From NCBI GenBank assembly GCA_024663395.1, contig JANFAH010000004.1, positions 3,844,001 through 3,908,000 on the forward strand: 64,000 bases of DNA. Reading direction: 5' to 3'. The notes beneath the pieces were generated by a model, which saw only the letters and a list, made by a program, of their open reading frames with translations, had not been told where the DNA came from and ran no database searches. The DNA is from Pisolithus tinctorius (Eukaryota > Basidiomycota > Agaricomycetes > Boletales > Pisolithaceae). Shown one piece after another: positions 1 through 11,700 of the stretch; the stretch's first letter is position 1, and the number at the start of each line of letters is the position of its first letter. A program made the translations under genes and the position numbers.

Positions 1-1499
1 TGAAATCAAGGGGTCCAGGTCCAGGAGAGTGGGTAGGATGCTGCAGAAGTGCATCTAATAAGCCAGTTGACAACATCCCATAGATGCTCAGGTGTTGCAC
101 AGCCGGATACATTGACAGGATTTTGGTCCAGGTACGAATGGGGATTCTGTCGTGATAATCTGTGCCAAAAATGAAATGTAGACACTGTACATGCAGGAGG
201 GAGGGAAAGGAGCCGGCTATATGGGTGGCATCCCAGGGGATGGCATTGGACCATTCTATGGATAAATGGGTGACATGTGGGACAGAGGGTGCGTCCATGT
301 AACCGATCGCCTCTGGAAACCCAAAAAATTGGAATGACATTGCAGTGTAATGGATCTCCACTGTGCGGTATGTGGTTAGTCGAGCACACGCTCCCACAAC
401 AGACAAAAGATGATTCAAATCCAGCGGTGCTATCTTGGGCACTCAGATCTTCAGAGTGAACTTCTAGTAGTTGGAGGCAGGGGGTAGTAAGGGATTCCAG
501 CAAGAACGCCATGTGCACTGCAGTAGCTTCCAAAATGACTGTGCGAAGACATGAAAACAGTATTCTTGATGCGCTAGATGGAAGAACAGATTGCTTCAGG
601 GCTTGGCGAATGACAAGGACCTGAAGAAGAGGCATATCCCGTAGAAATGCCATCAAATCGTTCAGAGACAATCTGGAATCTGCAGGGAGATGGCAGAGAG
701 TGAAATTTCGCAGATTACAAAAACCTTCAGGGTGAAACAGCGGCCAGTGGATCCCGAAAATTTTCGATGTGCAGATGGCGAAGAGCTGGTGCTCTGAGCT
801 CGAGTATGGGGATTGTTGACCTAGCGAGCACTTCGGAAGAGTTGTAGCCAACCAGGATGAGTGTTCCCAGGTTGGGTGTAAACCTTGGGATGCACGCCAC
901 CATTATCGTCATGTGTTCAAGGGGTAGGTGTAAGTAAACAGAGCAGGACCCGATGTGGTGTGGCAAACGCCCGAGAGACATTGTTCTCCGCAGTTAGCAC
1001 GTCCCGCTGATAAACAATCGATCCGAAGATATTCTCCGAATAGTTGAGCGCATAATCCCAGGAGACGTCCAGCAGATGTGGCATAGAACGCTGTATCATC
1101 ATTGCTACCCACTCTCCGTTGTCATTGGCAAAATTGATCGCACTGAGCCCAAAGTTGGGGAGAAGTAGTGGTGATTGCTCACCACTGGCGGCACACATGA
1201 CTGCAGGCTACCAGTGAGTGACTCCTGACTTCCGAGTCCGCAACATATTGAAAGATATCTAGAAGGAGCTCCACTGGAAGCCTCATTATGGGCAAAAAGG
1301 AGTTTAGACCCTCGTGCAAGCGCCGGACAAGTTCAAGGAGACGTGCGACCTCTGCACTAATGACTAAAGGATCAGCAGCCCTCAGTGGAAATGGTGCCTG
1401 GTATTGGGGCTGTAACCGTGCATCGGCAGATCGCAATTTTCGGGATTGCTGATATCGAAGAGTAAATAGTACTGCACCAAGAATTGAGATCACCGACAA
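1..1499 (-). pseudogene. F-box/LRR protein gene, frameshifted; runs off the window edge
   Basis: The first exon starts at ATG 1499 and contains an F-box: the segment RLPVELLLDIFQYVADSE at about residues 74-91 followed by HVCRQW. A GTGAGC donor follows the last Cys-Arg-Gln, and an acceptor about 45 bases on leads into a segment with DNGEWVAMMIQRSMPHLL (about 1140-1060), typical of mushroom F-box proteins. LRR-like sequence follows (HLPLEHMTIMVACIPRFTPN; APALRHLHIENFR; FLRDMPLLQVLVIRQAL). These parts lie in three different frames, with switches near 965 and near 765 that I cannot explain by introns, so the gene looks inactivated by small indels. F-box proteins are substrate receptors of SCF ubiquitin ligases; the family is hugely expanded in Agaricomycetes. 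The 3' end may extend beyond position 1. Confidence 0.7.
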
Positions 1500-1908
1500 G
1501 AATATTGGAATTCCACACTAACCAGGAATCGTGGTTGCCACAAACAGGATTAAGGACGGGATTGTCATACTGACACTGTTGGTAACCAGGTAAAATACCA
1601 GAGACCAACGCTGTCAATATCCTGTAGCTTCCTCTCTTTTAACCACCTCAAAACAAAGGAAGAGTGGCAAGGCAGGAGACTTATCCCGACGCCTGCCACA
1701 AATCATGGGAACTCACACCCATGCTTTGTTATGCTAGCATCTACGTGCATTGCCAGATTGGAGGCCAAGGTTTAGATTAAGTCACCTTGCTTACAAGGTC
1801 CCCACAGGCTGTGTCGACATTCATACACAGTCTTTTTGGTTAGCCGAGAATATCATTTTTTGTGCCTCAGCTCTGTACTCCGCATCTCCGCCCCTCTGTA
1901 CCACCAAG
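1500..1908. other. Intergenic; no supported gene
   Basis: Only short overlapping frames without recognisable motifs. This is presumably upstream sequence of the minus-strand F-box gene. Confidence 0.4.
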
Positions 1909-2153
1909 TACTGTCAGAGGGTGCAATACGGCGACACCCGCCCTGTAATGCACAGTGAAACGGGTCCATCCTCAACAACACGTAGGTGTCCATGTATTCT
2001 GCCAGTGCAGCCCTCCGGTGTCATCTACGCATGGTACTGTCCAAGGGTGCAATACGGCGAGAGCTGCCCCCTAATGTGCTGTGAAAGGGGTCCCTCCTCA
2101 ACAACGTACGTGTCCATAAATTCAACCATGCAGCCCTCCAGTGTCTTCTACGT
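1909..2153. repeat. Two-copy tandem duplication, period 126 bases
   Basis: The segment beginning TACTGTCAGAGGGTGCAATA at 1909 recurs at 2035 as TACTGTCCAAGGGTGCAATA. Matching blocks follow (ACGGCGA, TGAAA.GGGTCC, TCCTCAACAAC, GTGTCCAT, CAGCCCTCC.GTGTC.TCTACG). The copies are diverged, roughly 80 percent by eye, so the duplication is old. Frames run through it on both strands, but none is recognisable. Confidence 0.75.
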
Positions 2154-3457
2154 GCTACAATCCTCTGCCCACAATGAATCCTCCGCCCGCAATGAATCCT
2201 ACCATGCAGCTGAGCTCTCCATTTCATGTCTGGGCATTCAGTCATAGGCCCCAGCTCTGGTCCACTCGGCATAACAGTCCCTGCATGCAGTCGATGCCAT
2301 GTAGAGATCCCAGATGTGCAAAAGTTATTCCCCCCAAATCTACTGTTCATTCGACACACGCCCACGTGGATGATCATATCTATGTTGTCTACTTTGACTG
2401 GCAGTGTCATATGTGGGACCGTGACAACGCCATGTACATCTTCGTCTGTGTGGCAGATAACTCCCGCCCTCTCAGTATCCGTCCAGAAGAAGAAATCAGC
2501 GAACTTGTTGCACGTCTTGGACATGTAGGCTTCCGTCATGCACCTTCACACCGATCACTCATATTCTCTGTAGCGTCGACCAGCTGCTATCCTGCAGGAA
2601 CAGTATCTGAGACTGCATAGATAGCAATCGGATCTCCGTGTACATGGAAGGGGAAATAACAATTGATATGCCTTTAGATTCACGACGTATAGTGCTCAGC
2701 ACAGCTACATTGCAACAGAGGAATAGACAACGTATAAAATATACACCAGCAGTTGTCCAGTACCCCTGAGAGAAACAATGTGAGTCAGGCAGTCGCCCCT
2801 AGAGCCAAGGAATACAGAACCGACTGACTGGCAACACACATCTGCTAGAAACAGTCTCAATCTATGGCAAATGTGAAAATCAGACTGACACGCATGCGTC
2901 CCTCTCCTATTGTATCCCTTTTCGCCTGCCAAGGTTAAGGGGTCGACTGCAGTGCACTGATATTTAAGTCGTGTGCATGCCCCCCCCCTTGGCTTTCTCT
3001 GTTATTCTTCCCCACCTGCACAAATCGATCTGTGGTCGAAGACATGAATCACGAAGCCACCCCATCAACAGAAAACACTGGAACGCACTATACGATATGG
3101 GGTTTCTTGTTTGGTCGAACCTCAGGGTCCTCAGTAGATTGTGCAGTGCAGTGTTGCGGACTGATGGCATAATGCGAATCTCGGGCAATCAGTACCTGTT
3201 TCCTGTGATGCGACCATCGGGTCCACTCGGGTAGCAGTCCGTCACAGACATTACGTCGTGTTCTTCAATCAACATCATCACGAGACAGACCTGCCAAAAT
3301 GCGACCTATGTTTTCATCAGATTCATACCGTGGTCTTCAGAGACCTGTGAGTATTCGTGCTGAGGATGACATGCAAGACATCGTGAATGCACTGCTCATG
3401 TAAGTTTCCATTGTCCCACCACACAACCTGCTGCTGATGCATGTCTAACATTCAGCG
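2154..3457. other. Gene-poor stretch; possible eroded exon near 2290-2580
   Basis: A plus-strand frame at about 2290-2580 contains DDHIYVVYFDWQCHMWDRDN and a hydrophilic tail that could be an eroded exon, but I do not recognise the family. A C9 run lies near 2980. No other support for a gene was seen. Confidence 0.25.
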
Positions 3458-3693
3458 TTGCCATACGGTTCCCGGGAGCGATGCCCGGATTGTTTGCGGG
3501 TCATCCATGACTCAAAATTAAAGCGTGGGCTCCGAAGGCCCGGCATGAGGACCACCATTTCTGGGAGGGCAGGACAAGCATCGGGTAAAAGTTGGGGGTT
3601 CGTCGATTTCGAAGTGTCCGACCCCCTATGTTTGCAATGCCAGTATATAATCCAGGTGGATGGGCACGTAGTCTTCCATTCGTATGCTGAAAG

Positions 3694-4614
3694 ATGTTTC
3701 GACTTCCTGTGGAACTACAATATCACATACTCGGTTATTGCAACATTCAAGAAATCGCTACCTTCGCTCGTTCATCTCCTGCATACGGTGTGCTTGCCCG
3801 AACTTATGTGAGGTGCTGGCTCGATGTGAGAACGACAGGTTTCTTCTCCAGTACCAACACCCTGCTTCACATCCTGCAGTTGTTGCGATGCTGTCATGTC
3901 CAGGTTCGTGCGCTCTCCACTTGGTGCTACCTGCAAACCTCTGTCCTTGGGCCCCCCATGACCTCGAATATCTACGTGTCAAAGCGGCACTTGAGTTACT
4001 TGTCTTCGAAGCTGGAGTCGGAAGGTGACCGTGTTCGTTATCTGCGTCTATTGCATGTCAGCTGACTGCATTGACTCAGGTTACAAAGTTGACCATGAAG
4101 ATTGCGTGAACGACCAAGCATATAGCATGTCCACGATTCGCACGGTGTGTAGCTTTCACTAATGGTTCACACACGCTTGACATGATCTCCCCGATTTTTC
4201 AATTCCATAGTACTGCTGTCATGAATTTCTTCAGCGCCGACAGCATTTTCTGCGGATATCCAAATCTTACCTTTCATCTGCTCGCGTTGATTAATCCGAA
4301 ACCTGTCTATTTCCGTCTCTTTGGATGGAAGAGCATGGCAGCTGTCCACAAATATGTCACCTGCGGTTTCGAGTTCGTGGATTGTGAAATGAGCCTACCA
4401 GTACCCTTACTCATGCAGATCCATCCCCGCACATGCTGACAGATAATGGTACAGTGTGGATTACCATGGATCTCTCCCGCTGATGTGGGTACATTGGGTC
4501 TCGCTGTTCGACCACTTGGGGGTGCTTAACGTTCTGTGGTTCATGGGAGGTTACATATGTGGCACAGAGCCCACATTCGTCAAGGGCTATATGTGGGTCA
4601 TTGAAGATGATTCG
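3694..4614 (+). pseudogene. Second F-box-like gene, probably degenerate
   Basis: The frame from ATG 3694 opens with FRLPVELQYHILGYCNIQEI and ATFARSSPAYGVLARTYV, an F-box-like N-terminus without upstream sequence. A later exon-like block (4200-4380) reads FHSTAVMNFFSADSIFCGYP, then FGWKSMAAVHKYVTCGFEFV, a segment I associate with a mushroom F-box subfamily in which this region follows the F-box by about 150 residues. A third block at 4531-4612 (VLWFMGGYICGTEPTFVKGY...IEDDS) ends at a good GTGAGTG donor. The blocks are in different frames; the interval 4385-4530 has no clean splice solution and includes a stop. I infer a decayed gene. An upstream frame (3458-3690) may hold 5' sequence. Confidence 0.5.
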
Positions 4615-5300
4615 TGAGTGTCATCGTCCGTCGGCCTGCCACTCCACTGCTGATTACTTGAAGGCATCTTCTCTTAGGGGACTGAGTACGTGGGCAGCGA
4701 GGAATTATGCTGATTTTCTGCCTGATATTGTAAAGTACACCCAAGTAAACTCACACTGTAATCAGTGCTGCCTGTTTTCGAGGAAGATTGCTCCCTGGAC
4801 TTACCTTGTGGGAGCGCTCCGAGATAGGACGTCTTCTGGATTGAAACCGCCATGCTGAGGTTCTGCAAGTATCAGTTGCAGACTGTGCGTTAGTATTGAA
4901 AAGATGAGGGGGAGATATGTGAGCATATTTTGCCAGTGTGCGTCGTAGGGGTGGCGTGCAATCATCTGCAGAAGGAGGCTTCTGGTTTGAAACTGCAACA
5001 GTATCCAACAACTGGTTATAACTCACACCAAGTTGTCAAACCAATAAAGCAGGATTGCATGCAGATGGTATTACATTATTTTGGAAGTATCAAGCGTATA
5101 AACGAACAGGCAAACGCACGAAGTCACAGTGGCACTGCAGCGCAAATGGTGTATTTGAGCCACCCAGATGTAGGGTCGCCATGGAGCACGTCGTATTCAA
5201 CCGGTAGAGGCTGAGTACACACTTCAAAGGCACACTTGCGACACGTGGATACTCGAGTCTTCAGGTGATAACCACTTGGTGGATGAGGGTCCAGCTTTGA
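4615..5300. other. No supported gene
   Basis: Several frames of 60-100 codons overlap on both strands without recognisable motifs. It may contain the decayed 3' part of the preceding F-box gene. Confidence 0.35.
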
Positions 5301-6555
5301 TCATGCCCATGGACGGATGGCACCACAATTCAGGCACCCCATGGATAGAGATGTGCCCCATGGGCGCCGATGGCTGTGGTACCATGAGTACCTGTATATG
5401 GCGAGGAGAGGGGCAGCAGTGAGTGGGGCAGGGCTAAGTAACCATGGCGCCCTTGGCAATCCTAGGCCTGAAAGATGAAAGAGCATCACGTCAGTGTGCA
5501 TCCGAAGTTCGAGTGAGATGTCGAGTAGGTCATGGATAACATTCTCCAGGGCATGTCCTTCAATCAAGACTTTGACGCCATATGACACAATGAAAATTTT
5601 GACGACTGCATTGAGGAAATTCTTGGCAGTGAATGCGACCGTATACTCTGGCTGGAGTCTTGGCAACAGTTAGTAAGGTTCTTTATAGATCAATCATCAA
5701 TAACTGACTGCGCGATAGATTGCTTCAACGCCTGCTAATGATTGTTCAAAGGAAACCACAGGGCCACAAGTCAACATAAACAGCATAGAACCTGTAGACC
5801 ATGTGTTGCAGGGGGGAAGTGAACAGGCATTTCATGAACTGGAACGGATGAGAGAGAAAGTAACCTCCTCATGTCAGTCACATACCTCGCCAACCTCCAT
5901 TGCAACATCCTCACCACTCTCGCCCTTCCCTGCAAACAGGTCGCCGCGGGTGACTTCGCTATGGACAGTAATGAATATGATCTTGCGCTTGAAGGCGTAC
6001 GTGCCCAACTTTTCACCCAGTTTTTTGATCCTCATACTCCACCGACTAAACTTTCGATCCGTACCAAAATCGAAGATTACTTTTTGATACAGAAGGGAGT
6101 CGCTTGTGTGATATTCCTCGATGGTCGTGTTGAGGAGCGATGGCAACTGAACCTTGAATTTCCACTCCTGTGCAGACGAGCTCAAGAATAAGGGTGGACT
6201 CAGCACACACTTGAGACTTAGATGCCCTTTCACAAATCCCCGAGATGATGACTGGCTTATCCAACATGGGAATTCTCTTCCCAAGTACTGTGCGCTGTGA
6301 ATGGCTTGGACTCACAGTCAGCTCTATTCAGATTGTGAATGATGAATAACTCACAAAGTACTGAATGTAGCTCTTTGCGCTTCGCACCACCCTCTTCGAG
6401 TTCGTGGCAACCGGGACACTGGAAGTCTATGTCTTCGGCGCGGGCCTTGTCCGTGAGCCACTGCGCTAATCCTAAGCAGGGGTCGCACATGACGCGAGGG
6501 CAGGAATAGCACTCGAATAAGTATTTAGCTCCATTGTGGCAAAGGTAGCAATACT
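5301..6555 (-). CDS. Conserved mushroom protein with N-terminal Cys-rich zinc finger, function unknown
   Basis: After an acceptor AG at about 6556, the minus strand reads CYLCHNGAKYLFECYSCPRV followed by MCDPCLG and, further on, CPGCHE. This gives four Cys pairs (C-x2-C, C-x2-C, C-x2-C, C-x2-C), a plausible zinc-binding module. The next blocks are KPVIISGICERASKSQVCAE with TLILELVCTG (about 6255-6160), then KVIFDFGTDRKFSRW and KRKIIFITVHSEVTRGDLFA (about 6070-5920), then FTAKNFLNAVVKIFIVSYGV and RMHTDVMLFHLSGLGLP (about 5640-5460). This order and the motif 'VHSE-TRGDL' match a family I recognise only as uncharacterised Agaricomycete proteins. At least one frame change near 6160 is not cleanly solved by an intron, so the copy may be damaged. 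The 5' exon upstream of 6556 is not identified. Confidence 0.5.
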
Positions 6556-6556
6556 A

Positions 6557-7096
6557 CTTATCGTGTTAGCAGTGATAGGAGGATGGACCTATAGTACATA
6601 CCCGGTTACTGCCACTCCTCAGCCAGAGGGGACTGTCCCCGAGAGGATGGAACGGATGTCAACGAACTCAGTGTTGAGGCCTTTGAGGTGGACCGCACGG
6701 ATGCACGTCAGGATGGGGGTGGCACGAGCAGCGCGAATGATTTGCACTCGCGGCGCGGTACCAGGACGTGGTTTTCTTCGCGTTCTGCCTTGTTCTGGCC
6801 ATGGATAGTTCCTTAACAAAATGTTGATGCGTGACGTGCTAACTTGCAACACAAGGTGCAAATTCTAATATTGCTGTTTCAGGAAAAGTTTGCCTGTGAG
6901 AGAAAAACTTCAAAATTGCCTGCCACCACCCAGTCACCTAGTGGTCAGCTCAGAATCGACATAGCTCACGAACTACGCAAGCTATCAACAAAGTTCCAGC
7001 AGATCTAGATTCCTGGGAGGTAGGCGCAGGGCACCATACAAATTTTTTGGAATTTCACCTGTTCCGTTCTCGCAGTCAAATTCACCCCCTTCCAAA
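6557..7096. other. No supported gene; possible 5' exon of the zinc-finger gene
   Basis: A minus-strand frame at 6619-6861 (ARATPILTCIRAVHLKGLNT) might be the missing first exon of the zinc-finger protein, but neither start nor splice sites are convincing. Confidence 0.25.
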
Positions 7097-7925
7097 GTGA
7101 AAATTCAATCTCCCGCACCAAGTATCATAATCCCCGCACGCAGCCCACCCATTTCAGCAACGTCTAGCCAAGACAGAGGGTGCTACACCTGTCTGGACAT
7201 TCCGCGAGGCAAACTCATCACAGAGGACCTTGGATGGGTGATCGTGCACATGTACTATGTGTGCCATCTCTTACTAACCGAAATCAGTCATTTACCTTCG
7301 TTATCTGTGCGCGCAATCCGTAACCTTTTGGAGAATCACTGTCAAACAGGCCATGTCAAATCTAGTCAACCAAAGGCTCGAGAGGGTATTCTGAGTGATG
7401 ATGAAATTCAGGTTAGTTGTTTACACCTGTCAATGTAGGCTAGTTATTGACTAGCCTCAGTTTATTGAAGGGTGTTTAGAGCACTCTCCAGATGCATACC
7501 TGGATGAGCTTCAGGTACAGCTACAAGAAGCTATGGGACGTCGTGTATCGAGGACGACAATCAATGGTGCACTGAGGAAACTAAACTACACTGTACAAGA
7601 GGGTAAGTAAAGCTTATTGGTTAATCAAGGATGGTCCTTGAAGCTTGAAGTTCCATTTAGCTCTCGGAAACTGCACTGGAACGTAGTGACACACATTGAC
7701 TGCAATACATGTTTAGGATTGGATCAAGATATGACGCTGAACAACTTGTATTCGTAGATGAGAGTGCCTTTGACCGTCGCACTGCTTATAGGCGATATGG
7801 GTGGGCTGTGAAAGGTCGAAGAGCACATAGAACGTCTTTCTATGTGCGAGGCAAAAGGTAGGGTAATGTGCATTCGATGTTCACTCATTTTTGACATTTA
7901 TTAGGTACTCGATTTCAGGAAGAGA
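7097..7925 (+). pseudogene. Tc1/mariner-type transposase remnant (DDE_3 family)
   Basis: The plus strand carries a helix-turn-helix block (LSVRAIRNLLENHCQTGHV, near 7300-7360) and a second one (SPDAYLDELQVQLQEAMGRR, VSRTTINGALRKL, near 7475-7590). A GTAAGT...TTTAG intron at about 7602-7660 leads to ETALERSDTH-stop, then LQYMFRIGSRYDAEQLVFVD, ESAFDRRTAYRRYGWAVKGR, near 7668-7860. The VDES aspartate is the first catalytic Asp of the DDE/D triad. A TGA replaces a codon that would be Arg (CGA to TGA, a CpG transition). A second donor (AAAAGGTAGG) and acceptor precede 'YSIS', where homology stops at about 7920. The C-terminal two catalytic residues are absent. This is a truncated, inactivated copy; inverted repeats were not found. 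Confidence 0.7.
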
Positions 7926-8355
7926 GAATAAATAAAATGAGTCATTGACATTGACAAGGAACTTGACCGGATCCGGTAGGTGAAGCAGAGGATCTCCTAA
8001 GCGTGGCATGAGTGACATTCGAAACTCAACGACCTGGAGGAGGCCATTCTTGCCTTGAAACACTGTCGAAACCGACGGATAGAGCGAGCGATGCAGCACA
8101 GACGACCGACACGAGTATGGGTTAAGTAAGTTTGTCACTGAAGAGGAAAGTGGGCAGTGGGTGGCAATGCACTGGGAACTTCGAGCAATAACTCCCACCA
8201 GTAAACCTGTAGACCTGACAAGCAGCTATTCGAGGTCTGAGCATGTAACGAAACATAACAACTTTATTTTGCGAAAACAGGTGCGGTTTAGAAGGTAAGA
8301 TATGGTACATAGGAGGATATTTTTTGTTCAAAGCATGGAAGTCACGAAAATGTAG
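7926..8355. other. No supported gene
   Basis: This stretch lies between the truncated transposase and the next gene, and no terminal repeat or coding motif was recognised. Short minus-strand frames here show no family signal. Confidence 0.35.
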
Positions 8356-9526
8356 TTACGTTGTTAGCACAGGGGTGAGGACACGAGTTCCTCCACTGCC
8401 AGCCTGATGGAGCCTCTCCATTCCCTTCGTCAATGCACTGATGAAAACCTCCATTGGCACTTCATCAATCAGATCGGCTCCCACCACCAATGATCTCAGT
8501 ACCTCCAAGGCCTCCTCCAACTCCGTCAATCCCAACAAGGTATTGGAAACATACCGGGTAGCAAGAGTACAGGTAGCGTGTAACCTCCTGGAGTGACCTA
8601 AGCTGAGAATCCAACCTTGCCATTCGCTGTCGGTTTAGCCCCAGGAACGTGAGGAGTTCAGCAAGGACTTCAGACCGCTCTGCTATCAAAATGCTGTTCT
8701 CCGTTGCTACCAGGTCGCGGACAGCATCAAGGTGGGCTTCAATGCCATTTAGAGAGCCTTGGACCTGGACGACTCGACGTATCAGGGCTGATAATCCAAG
8801 CTGGAACTGAAATAACGTCTGCTGAAATGCCTGGGAAATGCGAACATCTGACGCAGAGCATTCATTTGAATGGAGAGAATTGCCAATCACGTAGCAATAC
8901 GCAGAAAGTGTTGAAACGGGCGAAATGCGATGATGAAGGAGATCCAGCAGGTTTTCATTAACTGACAGCACGCTGTTTAGAAAGAATCAGAAATTGCTCA
9001 TATGCTAATATGCTTTCACCCACACGTCCACAGTTCCCCGAACTTGAGCGAAAAGCTTCTGGAGACCCCGTACGACTTCTTTTGTTTCAACAGCGACAGC
9101 AGTCAACTCTCCCGCCAGTACAGCACGAGAACTCAAGGAGCTGCTCTTCACCAGAATAACAAGGTCGCCAATAGATAGGTGAGCTTCAGTCAGACTTTGG
9201 ACGATGGGCATGACCTCGTTTGTGCTTGAAAGGAGATCTTCAAGACCACCAAATTCTGTCTGGATCGCCGCGACGTAGCGAGTGGCATCTGGAGCATGCA
9301 CAAAGGACGCCACAGCTCTGCAAACACCAGTTTCATAAAACCATCCGACGCTGCATACCCCGCGAATGCCGTAGAATGTAAGCCTCTGTACCTGGGTGAT
9401 GATGGGCCAAAAGAGGTAACCAGCGAGGAGGAGGTATTTGAACGGGATCATAGGGAAGAATAAAACGAGAACAGGAAAGTAGCGTTGCAGATTCATGCCA
9501 GAAAGGATAGTCGCGAAGAGGCACAA
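8356..9526 (-). CDS. Predicted membrane-anchored coiled-coil protein, function unknown
   Basis: Exon 1 runs from ATG 9526 (an in-frame alternative Met lies 11 codons on) to about 9027. It encodes an N-terminal hydrophobic stretch (FPVLVLFFPMIPFKYLLLAG, YLFWPII) that should span a membrane once or twice, followed by a helical, Leu-rich segment with heptad character. A GTGGGT donor and an AAACAG acceptor 51 bases apart join it in frame to VLSVNENLLDLLHHRIS, and the helical part continues to about 8530 (IEAHLDAVRDLVATENSILI). The last exon near 8538-8356 (ELEEALEVLRSLVVGADLID) is in another frame, probably after another short intron. I recognise the layout as a mushroom-specific family of coiled-coil membrane proteins but know no function. 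The frames are otherwise undamaged, suggesting a live gene. Confidence 0.6.
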
Positions 9527-10687
9527 TGAGAATTGAGAGAGCTGTTACACGACGAAGTGGAGAGAAGCCGAAAGCGGGTGAATTGAAGAAAGTAGGAGAG
9601 AGACACCATCGCGCAAACACAAAGGGGTGGCGAGATTGAGACCACAGTGACTTTAACTAGAGCAATGAATATTACGTCCAATGAAATCTTCAAGTCCGAA
9701 ACCTCATAGCTCATAGACCTTGTATGCATGTCAGCATGATCAGAGTGTATGACCAAGGTCTACGTTCTCGTCATTCATAAGCAGTGTGCGGTGTGAGTGA
9801 ACGGTTCCATCACTCACCAACAGAAATCCTCACAAGATACCGCCCATGGGATCTGAGAACATGCTGAGAATATGCACCGAAAATTAAAAAGAGAGCATAT
9901 CCCTGCCCTGCCGCGATATCTGAGATCCACGCCTTTCCCCCCATTTACGTCAGTATCGAGGGGTCCCGTTACATGGGACTACTGAGTATGCACTCATGAC
10001 AAAGTAATCCAACCTACTCCAAATTGCTCGCTGAGTTTACATCAAATCTCATGTTTCTTGACGGCTCTCTGGCCCACAACTCACAATATACCCTGAACGA
10101 CACTGGTCACGGTCACTAAAGTTTTACGGGTCTGGAAGAAGCGGAAAAGATCCCCACAGATAGGTCCCCGAGACCTATGGGCAGGGGTCACAGGTGGGGA
10201 CACCGAGGAGTGAGTGGTGCAGGCGTTAGGTACGAAGGGAAGGGTGCCTCGGGTGTATCGAGAGGGATGGTATACGTTGAGGTTGAAGGTGAACGGACCT
10301 TGAGGAGGATGGATAGCGACGCACATGTAGTGTCGGGTCAGATTGGGCTGTAGGGTAAGAGGCTGTCTGAACACACCATATGCACGGAATGGCTCAGCGG
10401 TTGCCTTGAGTCGTCTTGTTACGCCTTGGGCCGCTCGGAATTGCTCTTGAAGTATGCCACTGTGCCGGACGTGGGAGGTGTGCTACTGGAGTGAGCCAGA
10501 GAGACTGTGAGACCAGAATGGTCGAAACGAGTCGGCATCTGCACTACATGCACAATATCGCTGTGCAGGGACATTCGAATGGTCTTGGCGCACACAGAAT
10601 GGCTTGGGGTAGTTGTGGGAAGATGCTGGAGGCAGGGGGTGCACTACGGAAGGATGGTAATCGATGAAGCGCAAACGAGAGGCCAAG
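9527..10687. other. No supported gene
   Basis: A minus-strand frame at 10081-10374 and others at 10483-10690 are open, but their composition and lack of motifs do not support coding. The sequence ends at the left breakpoint of the inverted duplication. Confidence 0.35.
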
Positions 10688-10690
10688 TTG

Positions 10691-10815
10691 GTCGCGTTTG
10701 CGTTCTTTGGAGAGGTTCTGGTGTACGGCGATGTTGACGATGGTCCCGGTGGTCGTTCCTGGGGGTAGCAGAACAGATGGAAACTCAATTAGATGAGCCC
10801 TGTCCGCCTATAAAT
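10691..10815 (-). pseudogene. CHS5-like N-terminal exon fragment (truncated copy)
   Basis: The minus strand encodes GGRAHLIEFPSVLLPPGTTT then GTIVNIAVHQNLSKERKRDQ, the N-terminal signature of fungal CHS5, the exomer subunit that exports chitin synthase III from the trans-Golgi. Homology stops at the duplication breakpoint immediately after RDQ, and the remaining several hundred residues (FN3, BRCT) are missing. The fragment therefore cannot encode a working protein. The more complete copy is at 63,534-63,700. Confidence 0.65.
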
Positions 10816-11239
10816 ATCTGTAATAGAGCAAATCTGATATGAGCATTCCCGAAGGAAATGAAACTTGTTTCGTACTGCGAGTTGACGATCTCAGGCTCCA
10901 GAGTACACGCCGCATAGGGTGTTCGATTTCCTCGACCTCTGAATTCTACACGAGACGGATCCGTGTCGAACCTGTGTCAGGACCACGGAAGAATCTGGTA
11001 AGATTGAGACCATCCGAATCAAATCCGAGGCTGGACACGAACCTCAGCAGGATCTCCCTCGAATCTGCTTAAAATCTGAGCGTTCTTGCCACATCCGTCA
11101 CAAACGTTTTTTTTGCAGCGCAACAAGAAAATATTGATATCGATGTTGATGAGAAAATAAGTCCATACAAGCTAACCGACCACAGTACAGTCATGCATGT
11201 TCAAATCTCAGCAGCTTCTAACTACTAACTCTGCAGGAT

Positions 11240-11690
11240 CGTTGAAACCGCTGGCCAACATCTGTCGCCCATTTCACTGAGCCTTACTTGTGATACCGTT
11301 GGCCGACATCTGTCGCCCATATCACGGAGTAAGTGTTCACGATTTCTCAGCTCGTTGAAACAGTTGGCCAACATCTGTTGTGTGTTTCTGTGAGCTGGTG
11401 CTTATGCACCCAAACCTCCTCGACCTGCTCGTGAAACTGTTGGCTGACATCTGTCACCCATATCATGTAGTAGCTTTTCGTGGGTTTCTTTACTTGTTGA
11501 AACAATTGGCCAATGTCTGTTGCCATGATTTCACTGAGCAGGTACTCACCCACCCCGACCCACTTGCCCTGCTCATGAGACCGTTTGGCAGACATCTGTT
11601 GCCCGTATCATGTAGTAGGTCTTCGTGGTCTCACTGCTTGTTGAAACAGTTGACCAGCGGCTGTTGTCCATTTCACCCTACTCATTGAAA
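11240..11690. repeat. Minisatellite of about seven diverged units, left arm
   Basis: A motif close to GTTGAAACNGTTGGCCAACA followed by TCTGTYGCCCATNTCACTGAG recurs about every 50-80 bases, starting near 11242, 11291, 11354, 11432, 11495, 11577 and 11638. Units alternate between a GTTGAAAC-type and a shorter TGATACC/GTGAAAC/GAGACC-type start, suggesting a two-unit higher-order repeat. The same array occurs inverted at 62,660-63,115. Confidence 0.8.
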
Positions 11691-11700
11691 CCATTGGCTC

